Origin: UBA966 sp046350355
GTDB taxonomy: Bacteria; Planctomycetota; Phycisphaerae; Phycisphaerales; SM1A02
Direction of reading: 5' to 3'
Assembly (NCBI GenBank): GCA_046350355.1
Contig: JAXMAN010000002.1
Location: forward strand, 1,054,001 to 1,118,000
DNA: 64,000 nucleotides
The notes beneath the pieces were generated by a model. The model did no database searches. It had not been told where the DNA came from and saw only the letters and a list, made by a program, of their open reading frames with translations. Both the position numbers and the translations under genes were made by a program. Shown here piece after piece: positions 1-8,565 of this stretch; position 1 is the stretch's first letter; each line of letters begins with the position of its first letter.

Positions 1-1
1 G

Positions 2-301
2 GTGCGCCGCAGCCACATCTTCGATCCACGCACCGGCGAGGCGCTCACCACGCGCACCGCCGTCACCGTGCTCGCGCGCACCGCCACCGACGCCGACGCG
101 CTCGCCACCGCCCTCTGCGTGCTCGGCCCCGAGGGTGCCGCCCCGCTGCTGGCGCGCCATCCCGACGCCTGCGCGCGCTGGCTGCAGGAGCGCCCGGGCG
201 CCGCGCCCGTCGAGCGCACCACCGCCAACTGGAGCGTGCGGCTGCTGCTCAGGCCTGTCCCGGCACCGGCACCTTCGACGGCACGCCCGGACCGCGGCTG
301 A
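2..301 (+). CDS. apbE: FAD:protein FMN transferase (ApbE family), C-terminal part
   Basis: This is the 3' end of a gene that enters from upstream of the window. The visible 99 residues carry the two closing landmarks of the ApbE family: HIFDPRTG, normally HhlDPrTG, and ADALATALCVLG, normally ADALATAlfvlG. ApbE proteins covalently attach FMN to target proteins outside the cytoplasm, such as Rnf or Nqr subunits. The GTG at base 2 is most likely an internal codon, because family members have about 200 further residues before this point. The stop codon lies inside the 3' end of the convergent oxidoreductase gene (53 nt overlap). The target flavoprotein cannot be inferred from this fragment. Confidence 0.8.
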   Translation: MRRSHIFDPRTGEALTTRTAVTVLARTATDADALATALCVLGPEGAAPLLARHPDACARWLQERPGAAPVERTTANWSVRLLLRPVPAPAPSTARPDRG

Positions 302-1589
302 GCTTCGCGGGCACGAGGTCCATCGGGTCCGCCAGCGCGGCGTCCCACTCCAGGTCCTTGCCCGTGTAGGCGGCCATGCGGCCCATGATCGCGGTCATCG
401 TGCTCTCGGCGATGCGCTTGCCCTCGTTGATGTACGGGGCGTTGCCGCGGACCGCCTCCTGCAGGTCGATGTGCTCGACCACGTAGGGATTGGGGTTCTT
501 GCCCGCGAACTTCCACGGGTGCTTGCCGCGCACCTCGGCGGAGCCCGAGCGCAGCAGCATCGAGCCGTCGCTGCCGTAGATGATCTCCTCGACGCGCCCA
601 TCGGTGCCGTCCTGCTGGCGCGCCATCGAGGCGCCGAAGCGCTCGCCGGGGAACTCGAAGTCGACGGCGAAGTGGTCGAAGATCGCGCCGAACTCCGGCT
701 GCGTGCGCGCCTGGCGCCCGCCGGTGGCGACGCAGCGCACCGGGTGCGCGTCCATCGCCCAGTTCATGACGTCGATGTTGTGGACATGCTGCTCGACGAT
801 GTGGTCGCCCGAGAGCCAGGTGTGGTAGAGCCAGTTGCGGATCTGGTTCTCCATCTCGCTGAGCGCGGGGTCCGCATCCTTGTGCCAGAGCCCGCCCTGG
901 TTCCAGTAGACGCGCGCGGCGACGGGCTGGCCGATCGCGCCGTCGCGCAGCTTGGCGATCGCCTCGAGGTAGCTGCGCTCGTGGCGCCGCTGCGTGCCGG
1001 TGACGACGCAGAGCTTCTTCGCCTGCGCGCGGCCCGCGGCGTCGATCACCATGCGCACGCCGCTGGGATCGACCGCGACGGGCTTCTCGAAGAAGATGTG
1101 CTTGCCGGCGTCGACCGCCGCCGCGAACTGGCGCGGGCGGAAGCCGGGCGGGGTCGCCAGGATGACCATGTCGCAGTCGGTGCCCAGCACCTTCTCGCAG
1201 CAGTCGAAGCCGACGAACTGCGCCGAGGCGGGGACGTTGCCGCGGCCGCGCCCGTTTGCCGCCAGCGCCTGCGCCGCGCCCGCGACGCGGTCGGGGAAGA
1301 CGTCGCCGATGGCGACGATGCTCGTGTCCGGGCTCGCCTCGAGCGCGTTCAGCGCCGCGCCCGTGCCGCGCCCGCCGCAGCCGATGACGCCGATCTTGAC
1401 CGGGCGCCCCTTGCTCGCGCTCGGGCTCGCCGGCGCGGCGGCCTGCGCCATCGCGCGCGAGGCCGTGAGGATCATCGGCGCGCCGACGGCGGCGGCGACG
1501 AGCGCCCCGCCCGCGCCCAGGAAGTTCCGGCGCGAGGCGTCGGCGTGGGAGGCGGCGGGCTCGGAAACGCGGGTGCGTGGCGTCGTCAT
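249..1589 (-). CDS. Exported Gfo/Idh/MocA family oxidoreductase (paralogue 1)
   Basis: The protein has 446 residues. A twin-arginine signal (SRRNFLG, residues 19-25, then a hydrophobic stretch ending near AMA) indicates export of a folded, cofactor-loaded enzyme. The Rossmann motif GVIGCGGRGTG starts near residue 67, and the family EKP signature is at 168-170. The C-terminal half matches the Gfo/Idh/MocA alpha/beta domain. Such enzymes oxidise or epimerise sugars or cyclitols with tightly bound NAD(P); the substrate here is unknown. It is the last gene of the minus-strand unit, 37 nt after paralogue 2, and CTGGAG lies just before the ATG. Planctomycetes typically encode many exported members of this family. 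Confidence 0.88.
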   Translation of the reverse strand: MTTPRTRVSEPAASHADASRRNFLGAGGALVAAAVGAPMILTASRAMAQAAAPASPSASKGRPVKIGVIGCGGRGTGAALNALEASPDTSIVAIGDVFPDRVAGAAQALAANGRGRGNVPASAQFVGFDCCEKVLGTDCDMVILATPPGFRPRQFAAAVDAGKHIFFEKPVAVDPSGVRMVIDAAGRAQAKKLCVVTGTQRRHERSYLEAIAKLRDGAIGQPVAARVYWNQGGLWHKDADPALSEMENQIRNWLYHTWLSGDHIVEQHVHNIDVMNWAMDAHPVRCVATGGRQARTQPEFGAIFDHFAVDFEFPGERFGASMARQQDGTDGRVEEIIYGSDGSMLLRSGSAEVRGKHPWKFAGKNPNPYVVEHIDLQEAVRGNAPYINEGKRIAESTMTAIMGRMAAYTGKDLEWDAALADPMDLVPAKLSRGPGVPSKVPVPGQA

Positions 1590-1626
1590 CGGTGGCTCCA
1601 GTGCGCGCGGCGCGCGCGGCGTGCGG

Positions 1627-2940
1627 TCACGAGATCTTGTACTGGCCGGGCTTCTTCTCGGGGGGCATGGCCAGCTCGCCGAGCTCGTACTTCGGCGGCG
1701 CGAGGCTCTCCTTCGACTCCTGCGCCTGCTGCCAGGTCACCTGCTGCCCGCTGTACGCGGCCATGCGGCCGAGCACGCCCAGCAGGCAGCTGTTGACCAT
1801 CCAGTCGCCGTCGTTGTGGACCTTGCCCTCGCGGATGGACTTGAAGAGCTCGTTGTGCTCGACCTGGTACATGTTGGGCTTGGGCGCGTTGGCGGGGTTC
1901 TGCCAGAGCACCTTGCCCTGCGGGTCCTTGATCCACTGCGTCGGGCCCCAGCCGTTGATGAAGCACTGCCCCTTCGTGCCCGCGATCCAGTCGGTGTTCC
2001 CGAAGTAGCAGTCCGCCTGCTGGCGGCAGTTCATGAAGGCGCGACGGCCGTCCTCCCACTCGTAGACGACGGCGAAGTGGTCGTAGACGTCGCCGCGCTC
2101 GGGGACGTTCTCGCGCGTCTGGCGGCCGCCCATCCCCACCGCCGACTTGGGCGGCTGGTTGCGGAAGCACCAGTTGATCTTGTCGATGGAGTGGACCGCC
2201 TGCTCGACGATCTGGTCCCCCGAGAGCCAGACGAAGTGCTGCCAGTTGCGCAGCTGGAACTCCATGTCGCTCCAGCCCGGCTTGCGCGGGTTGGTCCCCA
2301 GCGGGCCGGTGTAGTAGCAGCTGTACATCGCCATCGGGACGCCGAGCGTGTCCTTGTCCAGGATCTGCTCGAAGACCGCGCGCTCGGGGCTGCTGTAGCG
2401 CCAGCAGAAGCCCGACATCAGGTTGAGGTTGCGCTGCTTCGCCATCGCGACGCTCTCGACGACGCTGCGGTAGCCGGGGCTGTCGACGAACATCGGCTTC
2501 TCGCAGAAGATCTGCTTGTTCGCCTCGACCGCGGCGCGCAGGTGCATCGGACGGAAGTGCGGCGCGCTGCAGAGGAGCACGACGTCGACGCCGCTGGCGA
2601 TCGCCTGCTTGTAGCCGTCGAAGCCGGTGAACTGCCGCTCCTTCGCGACCTGCACGCGGTCCTTCGCCGGGTGCTTCTGGAGCTGCGCGAGCGCGCCGTC
2701 CATGCGGTCCTGGAAGACGTCGGCCATCGCCCAGAGGACGACGCCGGGGTCCGCCTGCAGCGCCTGCGCCGCGGCGCCCGTGCCGCGTCCGCCGCAGCCG
2801 ATGAGCGCGATCTTGATGGTGTCCGAGGCCGGTGCGCCGCCCCAGACGCGCGGGACGGCGAGCGTCGCGGCGCCGGTGGCGAGTCCGGCGGCGACGAAGC
2901 CGCGGCGGGTGATGTCGGTGTGGAGGAACTCGGTGCTCAT
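1627..2940 (-). CDS. Exported Gfo/Idh/MocA family oxidoreductase (paralogue 2)
   Basis: The protein has 437 residues. A Tat-type signal (ITRRGFVAAG, residues 10-19) is followed by the Rossmann motif ALIGCGGRGTG (about 45-55) and a FCEKP signature. It resembles paralogue 1 along its length, sharing the QLRNW...WLSGD and VEQ.VH.ID segments, so the two probably arose by duplication. The ATG overlaps the stop of the SUMF1-like gene in an ATGA (2937-2940), which implies translational coupling. The likely role is an NAD(P)-dependent sugar or cyclitol dehydrogenase outside the cytoplasm. The substrate is not visible from the sequence. Confidence 0.88.
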   Translation of the reverse strand: MSTEFLHTDITRRGFVAAGLATGAATLAVPRVWGGAPASDTIKIALIGCGGRGTGAAAQALQADPGVVLWAMADVFQDRMDGALAQLQKHPAKDRVQVAKERQFTGFDGYKQAIASGVDVVLLCSAPHFRPMHLRAAVEANKQIFCEKPMFVDSPGYRSVVESVAMAKQRNLNLMSGFCWRYSSPERAVFEQILDKDTLGVPMAMYSCYYTGPLGTNPRKPGWSDMEFQLRNWQHFVWLSGDQIVEQAVHSIDKINWCFRNQPPKSAVGMGGRQTRENVPERGDVYDHFAVVYEWEDGRRAFMNCRQQADCYFGNTDWIAGTKGQCFINGWGPTQWIKDPQGKVLWQNPANAPKPNMYQVEHNELFKSIREGKVHNDGDWMVNSCLLGVLGRMAAYSGQQVTWQQAQESKESLAPPKYELGELAMPPEKKPGQYKIS

Positions 2941-3920
2941 GGCGTGGCCTTGGGTGCGGCGGGCGAGGGTGAGGCGGGTGCGGGAGCGGGTGCGGGTGCG
3001 GCGGGCGCGGCGGGCTTCGCGGGATCGGCCGCGCGCGGCTGCGCGTCGGCGGGTGCGCCCGCGGGCGCGCCGGGGGCGGCCTTCGGCGCGGCGTCGCTCG
3101 TCACCACGCGCATGCCAATGAAGGGGCCGTCGACAAGCCACCAGACGCTCTTGGGGAACTGCGGGTCGCTCTCGTTCCAGTCCGGCGTGTCGGGCAGCGG
3201 CTGCATCGCGGCGGGATCGATCTTCTCCTCGCGGTAGGAGCCGCCGATGACCGCGAAACCGCCGTCGGCCGTGGTGACCCACTCCGCGGCGTTGCCCCAG
3301 AGGTCGAAGATCCCCAGCGCGTCCGCCTTCTTCGTTCCCACCTTTTGCGTGGCGACGTTCGCCTCGGGATCCATCCACGCATGCTCCTGCATCGTGGCGG
3401 CGCTCACCTTGCCCTGCGCGGCGGCGCAGCGCCATTCGGCGAGCGTTGGGAGCCGGTAGGTGCGCCCGGTCTTCGCGGAGAGCCACTCGCAGAACTGCAC
3501 CGCGCCCTTGGCGCTCATCGAGATCGCGGGCCAGCCCTGGTGGCCGAAGCCGCGGTCGACGGAGACATAGGGCTTGGTCGGACGCGTGACCGCGTCGGTC
3601 GCGGGCGTGCTCGCGCCGGCCTTCTTGTCGAGGTGGTAGATGAAGGCGTCGAAGAGCTCCCACGGGACCTCGGTCGTCGCCATGAAGAAGGGCTTCGTGC
3701 CGTCGCAGCCGGGGACGGGGACGAGCGTGATCTCGACCGCGGTGCCAGCGACCTTCTCGGTGATGCGCGCGGCCGGGGCGGAAGCGGCAGGCGCCGCGGC
3801 GGCGGGCGCCGGCGCCGCCGGTCGGGCGGCGGGCGGATCCCCGGCGAAGGATGTTCCCACGATGGCGGTGACGAGAGACGCGCCCAGCAGGCGCGACGAG
3901 GCGGCGGACAGCGATGGCAT
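2937..3920 (-). CDS. Secreted SUMF1/FGE-sulfatase-like domain protein
   Basis: The protein has 327 residues starting at MPSLSAASSR. It has an N-terminal signal sequence, an Ala/Pro-rich spacer, a SUMF1-like domain, and a long Ala/Pro tail. Recognisable SUMF1 landmarks are TTEVPWELFDAF, RLPTLAEWRCA, GIFDLWGNAAEWV, AVIGGSY and FIGMRVV. The Cys pair that makes true formylglycine-generating enzymes active is not seen in the expected C-terminal region, so this is probably a binding or structural relative (inference). An open frame continues upstream to 4106, but it runs into the peroxidase gene and lacks a signal; the ATG at 3920 is preferred. It overlaps the next oxidoreductase gene by 4 nt. Confidence 0.8.
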   Translation of the reverse strand: MPSLSAASSRLLGASLVTAIVGTSFAGDPPAARPAAPAPAAAAPAASAPAARITEKVAGTAVEITLVPVPGCDGTKPFFMATTEVPWELFDAFIYHLDKKAGASTPATDAVTRPTKPYVSVDRGFGHQGWPAISMSAKGAVQFCEWLSAKTGRTYRLPTLAEWRCAAAQGKVSAATMQEHAWMDPEANVATQKVGTKKADALGIFDLWGNAAEWVTTADGGFAVIGGSYREEKIDPAAMQPLPDTPDWNESDPQFPKSVWWLVDGPFIGMRVVTSDAAPKAAPGAPAGAPADAQPRAADPAKPAAPAAPAPAPAPASPSPAAPKATP

Positions 3921-3930
3921 GCCGCCCAAC

Positions 3931-5253
3931 CTACCGCCCCGGCGCGGATCCGTTGCGCGGCGCGGGCGCGGGAGTGGCGGGATTCGGCTCGGGCGCGGGC
4001 GCCCCGCCGGTCGCGGCGGCCGCGCCGCCCTCCGGCGCGGGCGGCTGCCCCCACGGTGCGGGCGGCGCCTCTCCCGTGAGCGCGTGCAGGAATGCCACCA
4101 ATTCACGCTGCTTCTTCGGGCTCAGGCCGATGCGCGTCAGCACCAGCTCGCGGTGGTGGTCCAGCGAGGTCGCCCCTTCGAGCGAGGAGTAGAAACGCAC
4201 CACCTCCTCCAGGGTCGCCTTCTGGCCGTCGTGCATGTACGGCGCCGTGATGCCCACATTGCGCAGGGATGGCGTGCGGAAGGTGCCCCACAGGTCCGGC
4301 TCCTGCACCAGGCTCGCGGAGATCTGCGCCTGCGGGCCGTGCGGGTCGTCCGAATGCGGCCCCGCCGCGTTGAAGGGATCGTTGCGCACGCGCTCGATCA
4401 CCGCGTACCGCCCCGGGTCCGTCGGCCCCCCGCCGCCGGGTCCGGGCAGGCCGAGCATGTGGAACTCGCCGTCGCTGAAGAGCGCGCCGTGGTGGCACTT
4501 CCAGCAGAGCCCCTCGCCGAAGAAGATCACGAGCCCGCGGCGCGCGTCGACGCTGAGCTCGGCATCCGCGTCGGGATCGCCCGCGCGCCAGCGCGTCCAC
4601 CAGCGGTCGTAGGGCGCGGGTCCGGAGACGAGCCGGCGCTCGTAGGCCGCGAGCGCCTTGCCGATGTTGGCGAAGGCCGCGTCGACCTGCGCGGGCGTCG
4701 CGTCGGGCGCGGGCGGCGGCGCACCGAAGGCGCGCTCGTAGCGCACGCGCAGCAGCGGATCGGCCGCCACCCGCTGCACGACCTGCGCGCGCGGCAGGTT
4801 CATCTCCAGCGGATGCTCGAAGGGCTGCACCGCCTGGCTCCACATCGTGTCGGCGCGGCCGTCCCAGGTGAGCCAGCGCTGGTGCGCCGCGTTGAGCACC
4901 GACATCGCCTGGCGCGTGCCGGTGCCCACGCCGACGGCGAGCGGCTTGCTGTCGGCGAAGCCGTGCTCGGGCAGGTGGCAGGTCGAGCAGCTCACCGCGC
5001 CGTTGGCGGAGAAGCGCGGGTCGAAGAAGATGCGGTGGCCCAGCGCGGCGGCTTCGTCGCTCTGCGCGTAGCGGTTGGTCGGATCGGGCGGCAGCGGGCC
5101 CAGCGGCGGGTTGCGCTCGATGCGCGCGGCCATCTCCGGCGTGATCGGCGCGACGGCGGGCGCGGCGGGACGGTTGCGGTCGCCGTCGGTCGCCGGCGCG
5201 CAGCCGGCGAGCACCACCCCGGCGAGCGCGGCGGCCAGGAGCGGGCGCTTCAC
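3931..5253 (-). CDS. Di-heme cytochrome c peroxidase / MauG family lipoprotein
   Basis: The protein has 440 residues from a GTG start. A lipobox (VVLAGC, Cys18) predicts a lipoprotein. Two c-type haem sites, CSTCH (89-93) and CWKCH (250-254), together with the WDGRADTMWSQAVQP and LRNVGITAPYMHDG segments, define the CcpA/MauG family. Members either reduce peroxide or oxidise a protein partner. The GTG lies in a GTGA overlap with the stop of the NHL/YtkA-like gene (5250-5253), so the two are co-translated and the upstream product is a candidate partner. The C-terminus is Ala/Pro-rich. The choice between peroxidase and protein-modifying activity cannot be settled from the sequence. Confidence 0.88.
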   Translation of the reverse strand: MKRPLLAAALAGVVLAGCAPATDGDRNRPAAPAVAPITPEMAARIERNPPLGPLPPDPTNRYAQSDEAAALGHRIFFDPRFSANGAVSCSTCHLPEHGFADSKPLAVGVGTGTRQAMSVLNAAHQRWLTWDGRADTMWSQAVQPFEHPLEMNLPRAQVVQRVAADPLLRVRYERAFGAPPPAPDATPAQVDAAFANIGKALAAYERRLVSGPAPYDRWWTRWRAGDPDADAELSVDARRGLVIFFGEGLCWKCHHGALFSDGEFHMLGLPGPGGGGPTDPGRYAVIERVRNDPFNAAGPHSDDPHGPQAQISASLVQEPDLWGTFRTPSLRNVGITAPYMHDGQKATLEEVVRFYSSLEGATSLDHHRELVLTRIGLSPKKQRELVAFLHALTGEAPPAPWGQPPAPEGGAAAATGGAPAPEPNPATPAPAPRNGSAPGR

Positions 5254-7613
5254 TGGATCGTCACCTCCGCCGTCGCGCGCTCGAGCCGTCCCTTGGAGAG
5301 CAGGTCGAAGGAGAGCTCCCAGTAGCCGGGCATGTGGAAGAGCATGCGCTCGACGCGCCAGGTGCCCTCGCCGGTGCGCTCGACCGTCGGCGCGACGTTC
5401 ATGCCGTGGCCGTGGTGCGGCATCGCGGCGTCGACGCGCAGGTCGACCGCCGCGGGCTTGCCGGTGGCGCGGTCGATGACCGCGACCTCGAGTCCGAATG
5501 GATCGCGCAGCGGCGGCGGGTCGGGGACGAAGCGGTAGCGCACCTCGTGCGTGCCCTCGGCGCTGCGCAGCGTCCACCAGCCGTCCTCGCCGCGTGTCGC
5601 CGCGGGGAACTGCTCGATGGTGCGCGCGAAGCCGGGCTGCGCGGGGGTCGCGGGATTCGCCGAGGGCGGAACCGCTTCGGGGATGCGCTGGCGGACCTCG
5701 TTGCGGCCCAGGCCAAAGACCGACTCCCACGTCCCATCGACCTGGAAGCTCTGCATGCGGTGGTTGCCGTGGTCGGCGACGTAGACGCGCCCCTGCTGCG
5801 GCATGAACTCCACCGCGCCGGGCGCCCAGAGCTCGCCGGGGCGGCCGCCGGTGACGCCCATGCGCGCGCCGCTCGCGCCGCCGTCCGCTTCGGTGAGCAG
5901 CACCGTGTCGCCCGCCTCGTCGGAGATCGCGTAGCGCTGCGAGCCCCCGCCGCCCGCGTCGCGCAGCGCGGCGATGCCCCACGGCCGCCGCAGCGGCGCG
6001 AGGCTCCAGCGCCCGCGGTAGGCGCCGTCGATGAGTCCGTAGCGCTTCACGGCGCGGTCGGCGCGGTCGACGACGAGCACCTCGCCGCCGGGGCTCACGG
6101 CGCACTGCGTCGGCGCGATGAGGCGTCCTTCGCCGGTCCAGCCGCCCCACGCCGCGACCGGGCGCAGGCTCGCGTCCAGCTCGACGATGCGCGGCCCGAA
6201 GGCGTCGAGCAGCACGAAGCCGCCCGAGCCCGAGCGCCGCAGGTCCACCGGCCACAGGCGCGCCGGCCCGCCCGCGCGCGCGGCGGCGAGCGTGGCGGCC
6301 TCGCCCAGCGGGACCTCCGCCAGCAGGCGCGGCATGAGCGGGTCGAAGTGCGGCTCGGTGCCGTCGCGCCGCAGCGCGTAGACGGCAATGACCGCGCGCA
6401 CGGGATCGACGAGGTAGAGCCGGTTGGCGGCCTCGTCCACCAGCTGCGTCGTCACCTGGCCGAAGGTGCCGGGCCGCGTGCCGGGACCGCCGAGCGTCGT
6501 GACATGGATCGGCAGCGGCGTGCGCAGGTCGAAGACGAGCGCGGAGGCGGACTCGGGCTCGTAGACCAGCAGCGTCTGGCCGTCGAGCGCGAGCTCGGAG
6601 CTGAAGTGGCTCGCGACGCCCTCGGTCGGGGGCAGCGCGGTCGTGCGCGGGCGCGCCGGGTCGGGTGGCGGCTGCTCGGCGAAGAGCTGCACGCGCCGCT
6701 CGAAGGGCTCGCAGACGACCGCGAGCGTCCCGTCGGGGCTCACGTTCGTCGCGGCCGGGTAGTGGATCTTGCCCTGGCCCTCGCGCGGGCGCACGGCGTG
6801 CATCCCCCACTGGTCGAGCGTCTTGCCCTCCGCGTCGACGCGCACGACGCGGTGGTTGAGCATGTCCGTGACGAGCAGCCCGACGCCGTCCCACGCCAGG
6901 TGCGCGGGCCATTGGTACATGCCGGGGAAGGCGCCGCGGTCGCCCCAGCGCGCGGTCTCCGCGCCGGTGGCGGGATCCAGGCGCACGATCTGGTTGTTCG
7001 CGGCGTCGCAGACGAAGAGGTGCCCGCCCCCCGCCGCCAGCCCCGTCAGCAGCGGCGCGAGCGCGCCCGGCTTCGGACCCGCGGGCACCGTCCAGACGCC
7101 CTGCAGCGCGCCGCTGGCGTCCAGCCGCAGGATGCGCGGCAGCGCGCCGTCGGCGACGAGGATGCTCCCGCCCACCACCGCGAGCGCCACGGGGCGCGCG
7201 GCGATGCCCTCGGCCGTCAGCGGGAACTCCCCCGCGCGCGTGCCGTCCGCCGCCAGTCGCACGAGCTGCCCGCGCGCGCGGTCGGCGACCCAGAGGCCGC
7301 CATCCGCCGCCGGCGCCAGCGCGGCCGCGTCGCCCACCGGCCCCGCGGGCCACCAGGGCAGCAGCGTCGAGCGCACCCCGCTGGGCGAGATCCGGACGAC
7401 GCCGCCGGGCCCGAGCGCCGCGACGACGCTTCCATCGTCCTGCACGAGCGCGTCGGCGACATCGGTCAGCCCCTCGATCGCGCTCACGAAGCGGCCGTAG
7501 CCGCGCCCCGCGGCGGGCGGTTCGGCGAGCGCGGCGGGCGCCGCGACCCCAGCAAGCACGGCGGCGACGAATGCGCCGGCCACGGCGGGGAGAAGCGACG
7601 CTCGACGAGGCAT
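5250..7613 (-). CDS. Secreted NHL-repeat beta-propeller with C-terminal YtkA/FixH-like domain
   Basis: The protein has 787 residues from the ATG at 7613; an in-frame GTG at 7631 would add six. A signal peptide (to about LAGVAAPAALA) precedes a long series of NHL-type blades, recognisable as LVTDMLNHRVVRVDAEG, LFVCDAANNQIVRLD and VYVADHGNHRMQSF. The last ~120 residues include DAAMPHHGHGMN and MPGYWELSF, which resemble YtkA/FixH-like domains in copper-related proteins. The His/Met-rich motif could bind copper (inference). It is followed with a 4-nt overlap by the di-heme peroxidase. No enzymatic residues are recognised in the propeller. Confidence 0.75.
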   Translation of the reverse strand: MPRRASLLPAVAGAFVAAVLAGVAAPAALAEPPAAGRGYGRFVSAIEGLTDVADALVQDDGSVVAALGPGGVVRISPSGVRSTLLPWWPAGPVGDAAALAPAADGGLWVADRARGQLVRLAADGTRAGEFPLTAEGIAARPVALAVVGGSILVADGALPRILRLDASGALQGVWTVPAGPKPGALAPLLTGLAAGGGHLFVCDAANNQIVRLDPATGAETARWGDRGAFPGMYQWPAHLAWDGVGLLVTDMLNHRVVRVDAEGKTLDQWGMHAVRPREGQGKIHYPAATNVSPDGTLAVVCEPFERRVQLFAEQPPPDPARPRTTALPPTEGVASHFSSELALDGQTLLVYEPESASALVFDLRTPLPIHVTTLGGPGTRPGTFGQVTTQLVDEAANRLYLVDPVRAVIAVYALRRDGTEPHFDPLMPRLLAEVPLGEAATLAAARAGGPARLWPVDLRRSGSGGFVLLDAFGPRIVELDASLRPVAAWGGWTGEGRLIAPTQCAVSPGGEVLVVDRADRAVKRYGLIDGAYRGRWSLAPLRRPWGIAALRDAGGGGSQRYAISDEAGDTVLLTEADGGASGARMGVTGGRPGELWAPGAVEFMPQQGRVYVADHGNHRMQSFQVDGTWESVFGLGRNEVRQRIPEAVPPSANPATPAQPGFARTIEQFPAATRGEDGWWTLRSAEGTHEVRYRFVPDPPPLRDPFGLEVAVIDRATGKPAAVDLRVDAAMPHHGHGMNVAPTVERTGEGTWRVERMLFHMPGYWELSFDLLSKGRLERATAEVTIQ

Positions 7614-7637
7614 CCGCACCAAGGTACGCACCCGTCC

Positions 7638-8528
7638 CTATCGCTGCTCGGTCCGCCGGATGAGTTCCGCGCCGCCCTGGCCCAGCGCCGACTCGATCTT
7701 GATCGCCGGCGCCTTGCCTTCCTTGCCCGGCTGGTTCTGCTGCATCATCGCGTAGATGACGACCTGCGCGACCGCGCTCTCGGCGACCAGGCGGCCGGCG
7801 CGCTCGCTCGCGGCGGCGAGCGTCGGGAACTTGCCCGCGTCCAACTCGGACTCGAAGTCCGTGAGCGCGTTCTCCATCGCCAGCATGAGGTACGCGAGCA
7901 CCGCCCACTCCTCGCGGGTGTCGGGGAAGTACTCGGTGCTGCGCAGCAGCGAGGAGGGGATCGTCACCCGCCAGCCCTGCGGCGTCTCGGCCATGGAGAG
8001 GGTGCCGCCCAGCAGCGGCTTGCCGTCCAGGCTGAAGGCGGCGGTGCCGTCGCCCAGATCCTCGACCGTCAGGCGCGAGCGGTTCGCGTCCAGCCAGCCG
8101 AAGGGATCGCTCACGATCGCCGTGAAGGCGTCGCGGTCGCCCAGCTTGGTCGCCCACGCGCCGCCCTTGGAGAGCTCCGCCTCGACCTCCTTGGGATAGC
8201 GCGCGCGCAGTTTCGTGCTCACGCGCCAGAGCTGCGCGAGCATCTGCCCGGCCTTGCCCTTGACGTCCTCGATCGCGCTCGCCTCGGTCACCCCGTCGGG
8301 GAAGGTGATCTCGCGCGCCTCGATGTGGAGCATCGTGGGCAGCAGCTCCGGATGGCCGTCGCGCACCATCTGCTGGAGCGCGCCCAGCGCCGCCTGGGGC
8401 GAGCTGGAGTCGTAGCGCGGCTTGCGGCAGCCCCCGAGCGCGACGATCGCCGCCAGCGACGCCAGCAGCGCGACGCGACCCGCGCGGCGGTGCCAGGAGG
8501 CTTCGGAGGCGGTGCGGACCGGGTCCAT
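7638..8528 (-). CDS. Hypothetical lipoprotein
   Basis: The protein has 296 residues. A cytoplasmic Arg-rich start, a hydrophobic segment and the lipobox IVALGGC (Cys near 34) indicate a lipoprotein. The rest is soluble, with no family that I recognise. Segments such as SSPQAALGALQQMVRDG resemble the start of small domains that monitor cell-envelope proteins, but this is not diagnostic. It is the first gene of the minus-strand unit that continues with the NHL protein (24 nt gap). The ATG is preceded by TACGAT six nt upstream and has no Shine-Dalgarno sequence, so the transcript may be leaderless. Confidence 0.7.
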   Translation of the reverse strand: MDPVRTASEASWHRRAGRVALLASLAAIVALGGCRKPRYDSSSPQAALGALQQMVRDGHPELLPTMLHIEAREITFPDGVTEASAIEDVKGKAGQMLAQLWRVSTKLRARYPKEVEAELSKGGAWATKLGDRDAFTAIVSDPFGWLDANRSRLTVEDLGDGTAAFSLDGKPLLGGTLSMAETPQGWRVTIPSSLLRSTEYFPDTREEWAVLAYLMLAMENALTDFESELDAGKFPTLAAASERAGRLVAESAVAQVVIYAMMQQNQPGKEGKAPAIKIESALGQGGAELIRRTEQR

Positions 8529-8534
8529 GCGGTC

Positions 8535-8540
8535 ATCGTA
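8535..8540 (-). promoter_or_regulatory. -10-like element, lipoprotein gene (leaderless type)
   Basis: TACGAT on the minus strand ends 6 nt before the ATG at 8528. It matches four of six positions of TATAAT. No convincing -35 or Shine-Dalgarno sequence is visible. Transcription would start at or next to the start codon. Confidence 0.45.
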
Positions 8541-8559
8541 GCCCGCCGGCGCGGTGCCC

Positions 8560-8565
8560 TACACT
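8560..8565 (+). promoter_or_regulatory. -10-like element, thiS (leaderless type)
   Basis: TACACT ends 6 nt before the thiS ATG at 8572, mirroring the spacing on the opposite strand of the same 43-nt divergent gap. No TPP riboswitch fits in this space. Confidence 0.45.

Noticed and set aside
2937..4106. A longer start for the SUMF1-like protein at 4106
   Set aside because: It would add an Arg/Pro-rich stretch overlapping the peroxidase gene and bury the signal peptide that begins at 3920.
3931..8157. A continuous 1,408-codon minus-strand frame joining the peroxidase to upstream sequence
   Set aside because: The upstream part is an out-of-frame translation of the NHL gene. The peroxidase has its own GTG, lipobox and overlap signature at 5253.
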